Assembly (NCBI RefSeq): GCF_000211835.1
Contig: NZ_AEGR01000036.1
Coordinates: 1-32,757 of the forward strand
Direction of reading: 5' to 3'
Length of the DNA: 32,757 bases
DNA from: Hylemonella gracilis ATCC 19624
GTDB lineage: Bacteria; Pseudomonadota; Gammaproteobacteria; Burkholderiales; Burkholderiaceae_C
Under the pieces are notes generated by a model, which worked only from the letters and a program-made list of their open reading frames with translations, ran no database searches and was not told the origin of the DNA. This document shows, one piece after another, positions 1 through 8,843 of this stretch. Position 1 is the first letter of the stretch, and each line of letters opens with the position of its first letter. A program made the position numbers and the translations under genes.

Positions 1-358
1 GGGCCCGAGCCACCAGCACGCGCGGCTCCACGGGCTTGAGCACGTAATCGTCGGCGCCGACCTCCAGGCCGGCGATCTGATCGTACACATCGATGCGGGC
101 CGTCAGAATGAGCACGGGCACGTTGGAAAAGCGACGCAGCCGGCGGCAGACTTCCATGCCGTCCATGTTGGGCAGCATCAGGTCCAGGATGACCAGGGCC
201 GGCTGCTGCGCGCGCACGGCGTCTTCGGCCAGGTCGCCGCGGCGCACGATGGTCACGGCGAATTCGTAGCCGTCCAGGTATTCCGCGATGAGCTGCGCGA
301 GACGGTCATCGTCCTCGATCAGCAGCACGGGGTGTTTGAGCGGCGCTGCCTCGGCCAT
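1..358 (-). CDS. OmpR-family response regulator, N-terminal receiver domain (partial)
   Basis: The reverse strand encodes about 119 residues of a CheY-like receiver domain; the rest, including the expected winged-helix DNA-binding domain, lies outside the window. Visible hallmarks are the acidic cluster EDDD at residues 15-18, the phospho-acceptor Asp59 in ILDLMLPNMDG, Thr86 in LILTAR, and Lys108 in the YVLKP motif. The sequence resembles RstA/OmpR-type regulators, which act in the cytoplasm and are phosphorylated by a membrane histidine kinase. The ATG at 358 is the natural start because the receiver core begins about ten residues later. It diverges from the MipA/OmpV gene, separated by about 200 bp, so it may control that gene. 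The OmpR-class assignment rests on the receiver alone. Confidence 0.88.
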   Translation of the reverse strand, partial: MAEAAPLKHPVLLIEDDDRLAQLIAEYLDGYEFAVTIVRRGDLAEDAVRAQQPALVILDLMLPNMDGMEVCRRLRRFSNVPVLILTARIDVYDQIAGLEVGADDYVLKPVEPRVLVARA

Positions 359-474
359 CGGTGTTATCCGTCCTCTCGGTCTTGGGTTGGCCCGGGAATC
401 TTCTCTCGCCCTGGGGCCGCGCGGATTCTAGGCCCAGGTACGCAGGCTGCAGCGCCCGCGCACGCTTGAACACA

Positions 475-496
475 ATTGCGCACAGATTCGCGCAGC
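475..496 (+). promoter_or_regulatory. Tandem 11-bp repeat, possible response-regulator site
   Basis: Two similar 11-mers, ATTGCGCACAG and ATTCGCGCAGC, lie head to tail between the divergent response-regulator and MipA genes. An 11-bp direct-repeat spacing is typical of OmpR-class binding sites. The repeats are imperfect and no good sigma-70 promoter was recognised beside them, so this is a weak inference. Confidence 0.22.
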
Positions 497-561
497 TTCG
501 GAACAGACACCGTCGCGCCGCCTCCCTAGACTCAAGGCCCCCTTCTGAAACCCTATCGAAC

Positions 562-1347
562 ATGCGCGTCACTTTTTTCCGAACCCTTTTCCTTGTGACG
601 CTGCTGGGCCTGGGCCTCGCGGCGCATCCGGCAGCCCAAGCCGAGAATGTCTACCTGATGTCGCTCGCGGGTGGCGTGACGCCGCGCTACGAGGGCAGCC
701 GGGATTACCGGCCCGTCGTTGTGCCGATCATCGCCGCCGAGTTCGACAACGGTGTCTTCCTCAATCCACTGGAGGGTCTCGGCTACCGGACGCAGTTCTC
801 CCACGGGGTCTTCGCCTCGGTGGCGCTCGGCTACGACGATGGCCGCACCGACCAGGACCGCTACCTGTTGCCCGGCTCGGACCACCTCAAAGGAATGGGC
901 GACATCCCCGGTTCGATGCTGATCCTGCTGCAGGTCGGCGTGCGCCTGCCGGGTGATCTGAGCTTGAGCGCGACGCTGGACCAGCCGATCACGGAGACCC
1001 GGCGCGGACTGGGTGGGCGCGTCGATCTAACTGCATCACTGTGGTCAATGCCGACCGATCAGGTCAACCTCACGGGCAGCGTGCATGCGGGCAGTGATCG
1101 TTATGCCCAGACTTTTTTTGGCGTGACCGACAGGCAATCGGTCAACAGCCGCTTTGACGCTTACACGCCCCAAGGTGGCGTGGACAGCCTGAAGTTAGCC
1201 ATCGACTGGACCCATGTCTTCACGCCGCACTGGATGGTGAGAACCACTGCCGGCGTGAGCCGTCTGGTGGGTGATGCTGCTGACAGCCCCATCGTGCAGG
1301 TCAAAAACAATTACTTGGCCATGACCGCTTTGGTTTACCGCTATTGA
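562..1347 (+). CDS. MipA/OmpV-family outer-membrane protein
   Basis: The product is 261 residues. It has a clear Sec signal peptide (basic MRVTFFR, hydrophobic core, cleavage near AAQA-EN around residue 27), followed by alternating polar/hydrophobic beta strands and a C-terminal aromatic ending VYRY, typical of outer-membrane beta-barrels. Motifs such as GGVTPRYEGSRDYR near the mature N-terminus, AALGYDDGR-like strands and the late VKNNYLAMTALVYRY match MipA/OmpV proteins. These are named for an MltA-interacting scaffold protein of murein synthesis and for OmpV of Vibrio; the role here is not known. The frame is open upstream, but the ATG at 562 is chosen because it starts exactly at the signal peptide. 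No strong Shine-Dalgarno sequence is visible. The divergent response regulator suggests two-component control. Confidence 0.85.
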   Translation: MRVTFFRTLFLVTLLGLGLAAHPAAQAENVYLMSLAGGVTPRYEGSRDYRPVVVPIIAAEFDNGVFLNPLEGLGYRTQFSHGVFASVALGYDDGRTDQDRYLLPGSDHLKGMGDIPGSMLILLQVGVRLPGDLSLSATLDQPITETRRGLGGRVDLTASLWSMPTDQVNLTGSVHAGSDRYAQTFFGVTDRQSVNSRFDAYTPQGGVDSLKLAIDWTHVFTPHWMVRTTAGVSRLVGDAADSPIVQVKNNYLAMTALVYRY

Positions 1348-1562
1348 GCTGAGCACTGGGCAGGACCAAGGCATGAAGGCTACAGCGTCGCCATTCGGCA
1401 TTCTCGGGCGAGAGCGAACTTCGGCGTGGGGGTGTTGGGTGCTCGTCGGCGCCTGGATCACGCTGGACGCCTTGGCGTCCTGGGTTTGGTCATTGGCTGG
1501 CCACCAAGCGTTGGCGTTGTGGCGTCAGGCGCAAGGCCGGGGCGGTTTGCCTTGCTCGAACC

Positions 1563-1589
1563 AGGACGGCTGACCTCCACAGCCGTCCT
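1563..1589. terminator. Hairpin between convergent mipA-like gene and fabI
   Basis: A perfect 9-bp inverted repeat (AGGACGGCT / AGCCGTCCT) with a 9-nt loop lies 22 bp beyond the fabI stop codon. Neither side has a convincing run of T, so it is terminator-like rather than a canonical intrinsic terminator. The remainder of 1348-1610 shows only a doubtful 66-codon ORF. Confidence 0.4.
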
Positions 1590-1610
1590 GAAAGGACTGA
1601 CTCGCGATGC

Positions 1611-2396
1611 TCAGGCCATGCCAGCCGTGACCTTGCTGTAGCCGCCGTCCACGTAGGTGATCTCGCCCGTCACGCCGCCCGCCAGGTCAGACAGCAGGAA
1701 GGCGGCGACGTTGCCCACGTCCTCGATCGTCACGTTGCGGCGGATCGGCGCCGCCGCGGCCACGGCCGAGAGCATCTTGCCGAAATCCTTGATGCCGCTG
1801 GCCGCCAGGGTCTTGATGGGGCCGGCGGAAATTCCGTTGGCGCGCAGGCCGCGGCCCTGGGAGCCCAGGGATTCAGCCAAGTAGCGCACCGAGGCTTCCA
1901 GCGACGCCTTGGCCAGACCCATGGTGTTGTAGTTCGGCACCACGCGCTCGGCGCCAAGGTAGGTCAAGGTCAACGCGGCGGCCTTGTCGTTCAGGTAGGG
2001 CAGGGCCGCCTTGGCCATGGCCGGGAAGCTGTAGGCGCTGATGTCGTGCGCGATCTTGAAACCTTCGCGCGACAGGCCTTCGAGGAAATCGCCCGCGATC
2101 GCTTCACGGGGTGCGAAGCCGATGGCGTGGACGAAACCGTCGATCTTTGGCCACGTGGCGGACAAATCCTTGAACAGATTCTCGATCTGCGCGTCATCGC
2201 CGACATCGCAATCGAAGATCAGCTTGGAGCCGAATTCGGCGGCGAACTCGGTGATCCGGTCCTTGAAGCGTTCGCCGACGTAGCTGAAGGCCAATTCCGC
2301 GCCCTGCGCGTGGCAGGCCTTGGCAATGCCGTAGGCGATGGATCGATTGCTCAAAACGCCGGTGATGAGCAGCTTCTTACCGGTCAGAAAACCCAT
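1611..2396 (-). CDS. fabI: Enoyl-[acyl-carrier-protein] reductase (NADH), FabI
   Basis: This is a 261-residue SDR-superfamily enzyme that catalyses the last, NADH-dependent reduction of each cycle of type II fatty-acid elongation in the cytosol. The N-terminus [20 protein letters not shown] carries the atypical FabI nucleotide-binding motif. Catalytic Tyr156 and Lys163 sit in YNTMGLAK at the same numbers as in E. coli FabI, with Tyr146 in TYLGAER. Gly93, the position whose mutation confers triclosan resistance in E. coli, is Gly here, so sensitivity would be expected. The start at 2396 is supported by an AGGAG ribosome-binding site about 10 nt upstream; the longer frame to 2489 has no family similarity. 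It is divergent from the yejABEF-type operon. Confidence 0.96.
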   Translation of the reverse strand: MGFLTGKKLLITGVLSNRSIAYGIAKACHAQGAELAFSYVGERFKDRITEFAAEFGSKLIFDCDVGDDAQIENLFKDLSATWPKIDGFVHAIGFAPREAIAGDFLEGLSREGFKIAHDISAYSFPAMAKAALPYLNDKAAALTLTYLGAERVVPNYNTMGLAKASLEASVRYLAESLGSQGRGLRANGISAGPIKTLAASGIKDFGKMLSAVAAAAPIRRNVTIEDVGNVAAFLLSDLAGGVTGEITYVDGGYSKVTAGMA

Positions 2397-2484
2397 GGTT
2401 CTTCTCTCCTGTGGAATTGAGGGCAGTGTCTGTTGTGGGATCGGGCAGCACAACCGCAGGTCGATCACATGATTCGTTGCGGGG

Positions 2485-2502
2485 TGCACTGAACGTAGTG
2501 CA
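2485..2502. promoter_or_regulatory. Inverted repeat TGCACT-N6-AGTGCA upstream of the yejA-type gene
   Basis: A perfect 6+6 bp palindrome with a 6-bp spacer ends 10 bp before the ATG of the solute-binding protein gene, in the divergent fabI/yejA intergenic region. Size and placement fit a dimeric repressor operator or a short 5'-UTR hairpin. No factor is identified. Confidence 0.3.
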
Positions 2503-2512
2503 GAATTGTCGC

Positions 2513-4324
2513 ATGCGGTTTTGGCTGATTCTTCTTCTCTGGGCCTGTGGCATTCCGGCCTGGGCGGCCCACGGGTATGCCCTCTGGGGCGACTTGAAAT
2601 ACCCGCCTGGCTTCGCGCACTTCGACTATGTCAATCCTGACGCTCCCAAGGGCGGCGAGTTGCGGATGGTCAGCAATCTGCGCTACTCGACTTTCGACAA
2701 GTACAACCCCTACACCATCAAAGGTTCGCCGCCCGCTTACCTGGCGCAGCTGATCTTTGAAACCTTGCTCGTGGGTTCCATGGACGAGACCGCGTCCGCC
2801 TACGGATTGCTGGCCGAGAGCGTGGACGTGCCGAAAGACAGGTTGAGCGCTACCTTCCGCTTGCGGGCCGAGGCACGGTTTCACAACGGCCAGCCCGTGG
2901 AGGCGGCGGACGTCAAGCACAGCTACGAGACGCTGATTGGACCTTATGCCCAGCCCAGTTACGCGACGCTGTTGCACGAAGTCGCGGGTCTTGATGTGCT
3001 GGACACCCGCACGGTGCGTTTCCGCTTCAAGGTACCGAACCGGGAATTGCCGCTCATCGTCGGCAGCATTCCGATATTCAGCCGTGATTGGGGGCGTCAG
3101 TCCGATGGCAAGCTCAAACGTTTTGACGATATCGTGGTGGACACCCCCATCGGCAGTGGACCTTACCGCATCGGTCCGGTCAGTTTCGGACGCGACATCA
3201 CCTATGTGCGCGACCCGAAGTACTGGGGCAGCGGACTGAACGTGAACCGGGGGTCCAACAATTTTGACCGCATCACCGTCAAGATATACAAGGACAACAC
3301 GGCACGGCTGGAAGCACTCAAAGCCGGAGAGTTCGACTTCATGACCATCTACTCGGCGGGCGATTGGGCGCGTCGCATCGATGGCAAGCTGTTTCGACAG
3401 GGCGTGTTGGTCAAGAAGGAGTTGGCCCATCAACTGCCCGCGGGCTTCCAAAGTTATGTACTGAACACACGTCGCCCTCAGCTGAAGGATGTCCGCGTGC
3501 GCGAGGCATTGGGCTTGGCGATCGACTATGAATGGATGAACCGCCAAATGTTCTATGGCGGGTACCCACGCGTGCAAGACCTATTTGGCAACACGGCCTG
3601 CCAGGCCACCGGCACGCCGGATCCGAAGGAACTTGCCTTGCTGGAGCCCTGGCGCGGCAAGGTGCCTGACGCCGTGTTCGGCCCCATGTACAAGCCGCCC
3701 ACGACCGACGGTGAGGGGCAATCCTTGCGTAACAACTTACGCCGCGCGCGGCAATTGTTGGCTGACGCAGGCTGGACGTACCGCGACGGGGCCTTGCGCG
3801 ACAGCCAGGGCGCCCCCATGGTGTTGGAGTACCTCGATAGCCGGGAAAGCGGTCTTCGAGGCGTGACGCCCTGGGCGCGTAACCTCGAAAAGTTGGGCAT
3901 CTCCCTGCGTTTTGTCACCGTGGATTTCGCGCTGTACATGCAACGCTTGGACAAATTCGATTTCGACATCATCACGCTCGCGTACCAGGGCACACACAAC
4001 CCTGGCCAGGAGATGCTGGAAATCTTCGGGAGCCAAGGGGCTGACGTGGAGGCATCTAGCAACCACACCGGCGTCAAGAGCCCTGCTGTGGATGCCTTGG
4101 TGATTGCGATGACCCGCGCACGCGACCAGGCGGAGTTGCTGCCCGCCTGCCGTGCTCTGGACCGGGTGATCATGCACAGCCACTATCTGATCCCGCAGTG
4201 GACCTTGCTGTCCCACCGCATGGTGTACAACCAGCAGCGACTGGCCTACCAGCAGCCCATGCCGCCGTATGCCAAGGCGGAGGAGTGGCTGATGTCCTCC
4301 TGGTGGTTCGTCCCGATTCACTGA
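2513..4324 (+). CDS. yejA: YejA-type periplasmic peptide-binding protein of an ABC importer
   Basis: The 603-residue product belongs to the family 5 extracellular solute-binding proteins (oligopeptide/dipeptide type) and most resembles YejA. It has a signal peptide ([18 protein letters not shown], cut before AHGYALWG). It then shows the YejA-like opening with [42 protein letters not shown] in lobe I, and [20 protein letters not shown] in lobe II. In E. coli YejABEF imports peptides and microcin C. The start at 2513 is chosen for the signal peptide; the upstream part of the frame is non-homologous. It is the first gene of yejABEF, with 10 nt to yejB. The exact substrate cannot be read from sequence. 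Confidence 0.9.
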   Translation: MRFWLILLLWACGIPAWAAHGYALWGDLKYPPGFAHFDYVNPDAPKGGELRMVSNLRYSTFDKYNPYTIKGSPPAYLAQLIFETLLVGSMDETASAYGLLAESVDVPKDRLSATFRLRAEARFHNGQPVEAADVKHSYETLIGPYAQPSYATLLHEVAGLDVLDTRTVRFRFKVPNRELPLIVGSIPIFSRDWGRQSDGKLKRFDDIVVDTPIGSGPYRIGPVSFGRDITYVRDPKYWGSGLNVNRGSNNFDRITVKIYKDNTARLEALKAGEFDFMTIYSAGDWARRIDGKLFRQGVLVKKELAHQLPAGFQSYVLNTRRPQLKDVRVREALGLAIDYEWMNRQMFYGGYPRVQDLFGNTACQATGTPDPKELALLEPWRGKVPDAVFGPMYKPPTTDGEGQSLRNNLRRARQLLADAGWTYRDGALRDSQGAPMVLEYLDSRESGLRGVTPWARNLEKLGISLRFVTVDFALYMQRLDKFDFDIITLAYQGTHNPGQEMLEIFGSQGADVEASSNHTGVKSPAVDALVIAMTRARDQAELLPACRALDRVIMHSHYLIPQWTLLSHRMVYNQQRLAYQQPMPPYAKAEEWLMSSWWFVPIH

Positions 4325-4334
4325 CCTCGCCGCC

Positions 4335-5366
4335 ATGTTCTCCTACATCGTCAAACGCTTGCTGCTGATGCTGCCCACCCTCCTGGGCGTTCTGCTCCTC
4401 ACCTTCGTGGTGATCCAGTTCGTGCCTGGCGGACCGGTGGAGCAATACCTCGTGGAGGCCCGCTCGGCAGCAGGGCGTGGTGGCGTGGAATCGGGTGGCA
4501 TCAGCTACCGCGGCAATCAGGGGGTGGCGCCTCAACGTATCGAGGAGATCAAGGCCTTGTACGGCTTTGACAAGCCCGCCCATGAGCGTTTCTGGCAGAT
4601 GCTGGTGCAGTTCGCGAATTTCGACCTGGGACGCAGTTTTTTTCAAAACAAGGAAGTCTGGGATCTCATCGTCGAGAAACTTCCCGTCTCCATCAGCCTA
4701 GGCCTCTGGACCTTCCTCATCAGCTACTTGGTGGCCGTGCCACTGGGCGTGGCCAAGGCGGTGCGGGCCGGATCGCGTTTTGACTTGGTCACCACGCTGA
4801 TCGTCCTGGTGGGGTATGCCATTCCGGGCTTTGTGCTGGGCGTGGCTCTGCTGGTCATCTTTGGCGGGCAATTGCAGTGGTTCCCGCTGCGCGGGCTCAC
4901 CTCGCCCAACTGGGAAGAGTTGTCTTGGGGCGCGCGCATCGTGGACTACCTCTGGCACATCACGCTGCCCGTCACGGCCATGGTGCTGGGCAGTTTCGCG
5001 GTCACGGCCATGTTGACCAAGAACGCCTTTCTGGAAGAAATACGCAAGCAATATGTGCTCACGGCACGCGCGAAGGGGCTGACGGAGCGGCAGGTGCTGT
5101 GGAAACATGTTTTCCGCAATGCGCTGATCCCCATCGTGACGGGTTTTCCTGCCGCCTTCATCGGTGCTTTTTTCACGGGCTCGCTGTTGATCGAAACCTT
5201 GTTCTCCCTGGACGGCCTGGGATTGCTCAGTTACGAGAGCGTGATCCGTCGCGATTACCCGGTGGTGCTGGGCACCTTGTACCTGTTCACCCTGATTGGA
5301 TTGGTCACCAAACTCGTGAGTGACCTGTGCTATGTGTGGGCGGACCCCCGCGTGAAGTTTGATTGA
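4335..5366 (+). CDS. yejB: Peptide ABC transporter permease, YejB type
   Basis: This 343-residue inner-membrane permease belongs to the DppB/OppB class. It starts with MFSYIVKRLLLMLPTLLGVL, the first transmembrane helix characteristic of this class. A YejB-type extended periplasmic loop follows (about residues 35-85, with ISYRGNQGVAPQRIEEIKALYGFDKP), then five further hydrophobic segments. The cytoplasmic EAA loop that docks onto the ATPase is visible as ARAKGLTERQVLWKHVFRNALIP. The C-terminal YPVVLGTLYLFTLIGLVTKLVSDL helix and the ending YVWADPRVKFD are also typical. It sits between the binding protein and the second permease and should form the heterodimeric channel with YejE. Confidence 0.94.
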   Translation: MFSYIVKRLLLMLPTLLGVLLLTFVVIQFVPGGPVEQYLVEARSAAGRGGVESGGISYRGNQGVAPQRIEEIKALYGFDKPAHERFWQMLVQFANFDLGRSFFQNKEVWDLIVEKLPVSISLGLWTFLISYLVAVPLGVAKAVRAGSRFDLVTTLIVLVGYAIPGFVLGVALLVIFGGQLQWFPLRGLTSPNWEELSWGARIVDYLWHITLPVTAMVLGSFAVTAMLTKNAFLEEIRKQYVLTARAKGLTERQVLWKHVFRNALIPIVTGFPAAFIGAFFTGSLLIETLFSLDGLGLLSYESVIRRDYPVVLGTLYLFTLIGLVTKLVSDLCYVWADPRVKFD

Positions 5367-5370
5367 CCCC

Positions 5371-6531
5371 ATGACTTCTCCCGCCACCGACCCCATCCCA
5401 CCGCGCCAGAGCAGCCCGATGGCGAAGAGACGCGCCAAGGCCGTGCAAGGTTCGGCCACTGCGCCAGTGTCCTTGTCACCCTCGCGCCGAGCCTGGCTGC
5501 GTTTCAGGCGCAACCGCTTGGGCTTTTACAGCCTGATCATCTTCACCGCGCTGGTGCTGATCAGCCTGGGGGCCGAGCTGATCAGCAACGACCGGCCGTT
5601 GATCGTGCGCTACGAAGGGCAGACCTACTTTCCCATGCTGAAGGACTACCCCGAGACCACTTTCGGCGGCGACTTTGAGACGCCCACCGACTACCTCGAT
5701 CCCTACATCAAGGAACGCCTCAAGGCCGGCGACAACTGGGTGCTGTACACCCTCAACCCCTATGGCCCGAACACGCTCAACTACTTCGCCAAGTCGCCCA
5801 ACCCCTCGGCGCCCACCGGGGACAACTGGCTGGGTACGGACGACCGTGGGCGCGATCTGCTGGCGCAATTGCTGTACGGCTTTCGCGTGAGCGTGCTGTT
5901 CGCCCTGGCGCTCACCGTCACGGGCGTGGTGCTGGGCGTGGCCACTGGTGCCATCCAGGGTTTCTTTGGGGGCAAGACCGATCTGGCTTTCCAGCGCTTC
6001 ATCGAGATCTGGGGCTCCATGCCCGAGCTCTACCTGCTGATCATTTTCAGCGCCGTGTTCGCGCCCAGCCTGGCGCTGCTGCTGATCCTGCTCAGCCTGT
6101 TCGGCTGGATGGGCCTGTCCGACTACGTGCGCGCCGAGTTCCTGCGCAATCGCCAGCTCGACTATGTGCGCGCGGCGCGGGCATTGGGCCTGTCGCATGC
6201 GCAAATCATCTGGCGGCACGTGCTGCCCAACAGCCTGACGCCCGTGGTGACCTTTTTGCCTTTCCGCATGAGCGCGGCCATCCTCGCGCTGACCTCGCTC
6301 GATTTCCTGGGCCTTGGCGTGCCGCCGGGTACCCCGTCGCTGGGCGAGCTGCTGGCCCAGGGCAAGAACAGCATCGACGCCTGGTGGATCTCGCTCTCCA
6401 CCTTTGGCGTGCTGGTGATCACCCTGTTGCTACTGACGTTCATGGGGGACGCGTTGCGCGATGCGCTCGACCCCCGCAAGCGGGATGTGAGTTCACCCGC
6501 GCCCACGCAGAGCGCGAAGGCCACGCCATGA
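5371..6531 (+). CDS. yejE: Peptide ABC transporter permease, YejE type
   Basis: This 386-residue permease belongs to the DppC/OppC class. A polar N-terminal tail of about 45 residues precedes RRAWLRFRRNRLGFYSLIIF, the first membrane helix. A long periplasmic loop (about 65-150) contains the YejE-like segments YFPMLKDYPETTFGGDFETPTDYLDPYI and NWLGTDDRGRDLLAQLLYGFR. The EAA loop reads ARALGLSHAQIIWRHVLPNS. The C-terminal LLLTFMGDALRDALDPRKR is standard for the class. The ATG at 5371 lies 4 bp after the yejB stop and is preferred over an in-frame TTG at 5359. The gene ends in an ATGA overlap with yejF, implying translational coupling. Confidence 0.93.
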   Translation: MTSPATDPIPPRQSSPMAKRRAKAVQGSATAPVSLSPSRRAWLRFRRNRLGFYSLIIFTALVLISLGAELISNDRPLIVRYEGQTYFPMLKDYPETTFGGDFETPTDYLDPYIKERLKAGDNWVLYTLNPYGPNTLNYFAKSPNPSAPTGDNWLGTDDRGRDLLAQLLYGFRVSVLFALALTVTGVVLGVATGAIQGFFGGKTDLAFQRFIEIWGSMPELYLLIIFSAVFAPSLALLLILLSLFGWMGLSDYVRAEFLRNRQLDYVRAARALGLSHAQIIWRHVLPNSLTPVVTFLPFRMSAAILALTSLDFLGLGVPPGTPSLGELLAQGKNSIDAWWISLSTFGVLVITLLLLTFMGDALRDALDPRKRDVSSPAPTQSAKATP

Positions 6532-8165
6532 GCGGGTTGCTGCAAGTCAAGAACCTCCGGGTCGCTTTCGACGGCAAGGAAGTGGTGCACGGGATCGACT
6601 TCGACATCGCCGTCGGCGAGAAGGTCGCCCTGGTGGGCGAGTCGGGTTCGGGCAAGACCGTCACGGCGCTGAGCCTGCTGCGCTTGCTGGGCGATGCGCG
6701 GGTGGAAGGCCGCGCCCAATTCCAGGGGCTAGAAGGCGGGGGTGGACCGCTCGATCTGCTGCAACTGGGGGAGCGGGTCTTGCGCGGCGTGCGCGGGCGC
6801 GACATCGCGATGATCTTCCAGGAGCCCATGACGGCCCTGAACCCCCTCTATACGATCGGCGACCAGATCGCCGAGGTGCTGCAGATCAAGCTGGGGCTGA
6901 GCCGCAAGGCGGCCTGGGCACGCGCGGTGGACCTGTTGGCCGATACCGGCATCACCGAGCCGGCGCGGCGCGCAGCGGCCTATCCGCACCAGCTCAGCGG
7001 CGGTCAGCGTCAGCGCGCCATGATCGCCATGGCCCTGGCTTGCCAGCCGCGCCTGCTGCTGGCCGACGAGCCCACGACCGCGCTGGACGTCAGCCTGCGC
7101 GGACAAATCCTGGACCTGCTGGACGACCTGCAACGCAAGCATGGCATGGCCGTGCTCATGATCACGCACGACCTGAACCTCGTGCGCCGCTTCGCGCAGC
7201 GTGTCATCGTGATGGAAAACGGCCACATCGTGGAGCAGGGCGAGGTGGATGCGGTGTTCAACCGACCGCAGCACGCCTACACCCGCAACCTGATCGCCAG
7301 CCGGCCGCAGCGTCTTGTGCCGGACACGGACACCCCGCCCGGGCCGGACACCCAGGCAGCCCCTTTGCTAATGTCCCGCAGTTTGCGGGTGCGCTATCCG
7401 GTCGCCCAGCCCGGCTTGCGCGGGTGGTTCAGGCGTGGGGAGTTCGTGGCCGTGCACGAGGCTGATTTCGAGCTACAGGCTGGCCGCACCCTGGGTGTGA
7501 TCGGGGAGTCTGGCTCGGGCAAATCCACCCTGGCATTGGCTGTTCTGGGACTCTTGCCCCAGCAGGATGTCGGCGGCGAACTGCTTGTCCTTGGGCGGCA
7601 CTGGAGCAAAAAACAAAAGGAAAACAAGAGCTTGAGAAGTCAAGTTCAAGTGGTTTTTCAGGATCCATTTTCCTCGCTTTCGCCGCGGCGCACCGTCGAA
7701 GAGATCGTGGGCGAAGGCCTGGGCGTGCACATGCCGGAACTGGATGCGCCGGGGCGCCGGGCACGGGTGGCCCAGGTTTTGGCCGAGGTTGGCCTGGACG
7801 AGCGGCAATTCCCAGGCTTCCTGCAGCGCTACCCGCACGAGTTCTCCGGTGGCCAGCGCCAGCGCATCGCCATCGCCCGAGCGCTGGCGGTGCGGCCGCG
7901 CCTGCTGGTGCTAGACGAACCCACCAGCGCGCTGGACGTGAGCATCCAGAAACAGGTCCTGGAATTGCTGCAGCGCCTACAACGCGACCACGGCCTGGCC
8001 TACCTGCTCATCACGCACGACGTGGACGTGATCCGCGCGATGGCGCATGAGGTGCTGGTCATGCAGGCCGGACGCGTTGTTGAAGCCGGTCCGGCACTCG
8101 CCTTGCTGGACGCTCCCCAGCACCCCTACACGCAAACCTTGGTGCAGGCCGCCGCCACACCTTGA
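6528..8165 (+). CDS. yejF: Duplicated ABC transporter ATP-binding protein, YejF type
   Basis: This 545-residue fusion of two ATPase domains powers the YejBE channel. Domain 1 has Walker A GESGSGKT (37-44), Q-loop FQEPMTALNP, signature LSGGQ (156-160) and Walker B LLLADE (176-181). Domain 2 has Walker A GESGSGKS (326-333), FQDPFSSLSPR, signature FSGGQ (439-443), Walker B LVLDE and the switch His in LITHD. The start at 6528 overlaps the yejE stop by 4 nt. Oddity: around 7602-7660, in the domain 2 segment before the Q-loop, the DNA is strikingly A-rich and encodes KKQKENKSLRS, unlike the Arg/GC-rich surroundings. Both nucleotide sites look catalytically complete. It converges on the dsbA-like gene with only 6 bp between stops. 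Confidence 0.95.
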   Translation: MSGLLQVKNLRVAFDGKEVVHGIDFDIAVGEKVALVGESGSGKTVTALSLLRLLGDARVEGRAQFQGLEGGGGPLDLLQLGERVLRGVRGRDIAMIFQEPMTALNPLYTIGDQIAEVLQIKLGLSRKAAWARAVDLLADTGITEPARRAAAYPHQLSGGQRQRAMIAMALACQPRLLLADEPTTALDVSLRGQILDLLDDLQRKHGMAVLMITHDLNLVRRFAQRVIVMENGHIVEQGEVDAVFNRPQHAYTRNLIASRPQRLVPDTDTPPGPDTQAAPLLMSRSLRVRYPVAQPGLRGWFRRGEFVAVHEADFELQAGRTLGVIGESGSGKSTLALAVLGLLPQQDVGGELLVLGRHWSKKQKENKSLRSQVQVVFQDPFSSLSPRRTVEEIVGEGLGVHMPELDAPGRRARVAQVLAEVGLDERQFPGFLQRYPHEFSGGQRQRIAIARALAVRPRLLVLDEPTSALDVSIQKQVLELLQRLQRDHGLAYLLITHDVDVIRAMAHEVLVMQAGRVVEAGPALALLDAPQHPYTQTLVQAAATP

Positions 8166-8171
8166 GCGGCC

Positions 8172-8843
8172 TCAGCGCTGGGCCCTGGCGACTTCCTCGG
8201 CCACGAGCCTGCGCAGCGGTTCCTCGCCGAAGCTGGGCAGGGACTGCCCATTGACGAAGAAGGTGGGGGTCTTGTTCACTCCCAGAGCGGTCAGGTCCTC
8301 GATGTCTTGCCGCAACACCGACTCGATGCCCGCGGACGCGGCGTCCGCCAGGGCCTGCTCCAGGTTCAGTCCGGTTTGCGCCGCAGCCGCGTAGGCCTTG
8401 CCGACGTCGGGTTGGCCGTGGTCGGCCCACAACGGCTGGGCGGCCAGCACCATGTCCAGGACCTCCCAGTACTTGCCCTGGCGCTTGGCGGCCTCGAGCA
8501 GACGCACCACATCGTCCGAGCCTGGATGGAAGGGGGCGTAACGGACCACCAAGCGGACTTCCTTCGGATACTGACGCAGCAGATCCTTGACGATGGGGTG
8601 GAAGGCGCGGCAGGTCTCGCAAGCAGGGTCGAAAAACTCGACGATCGTGACGGGCGCATCCTGTGGACCCGCCACGGCAGCGTGCATGCGCACCAGGCGT
8701 TGCGAGTGGACCGCGAGCAAGCGGCTCGAGGCGTCCCGCTCATGGCGCTGGTAGGTGATGACGCCCAGCACGAACACGGCCACCACCGTGATCAGCAGCG
8801 CGAGAAGGGCGAGGGTCCGGGCGTGCGGTTTCATGATCTTCAT
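8172..8843 (-). CDS. Membrane-anchored DsbA-family thiol:disulfide oxidoreductase
   Basis: The product has 223 residues. It has a single N-terminal hydrophobic helix (about 9-30, LALLALLITVVAVFVLGVIT) and no clear cleavage site, so it is probably anchored in the inner membrane and faces the periplasm. A thioredoxin-fold domain follows: VTIVEFFDPACETCRAFHP gives an active-site C75-E-T-C78, and the cis-proline loop is GVNKTPTFFVNG. Domain order matches the DsbA/BdbD thioredoxin_4 class; CETC differs from the CPHC of classical DsbA. The start at 8843 overlaps the dsbB-like stop by 4 nt (ATGA). The upstream partner suggests a self-contained DsbA/DsbB oxidation pair, probably co-expressed with the CDF efflux gene. 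Confidence 0.88.
   Translation of the reverse strand: MKIMKPHARTLALLALLITVVAVFVLGVITYQRHERDASSRLLAVHSQRLVRMHAAVAGPQDAPVTIVEFFDPACETCRAFHPIVKDLLRQYPKEVRLVVRYAPFHPGSDDVVRLLEAAKRQGKYWEVLDMVLAAQPLWADHGQPDVGKAYAAAAQTGLNLEQALADAASAGIESVLRQDIEDLTALGVNKTPTFFVNGQSLPSFGEEPLRRLVAEEVARAQR

Noticed and set aside
1373-1573. 66-codon ORF between the MipA-like gene and fabI
   Set aside because: It has a partly hydrophobic translation but no good ribosome-binding site, an overlap with the hairpin, and a competing overlapping frame; not enough to call a gene.
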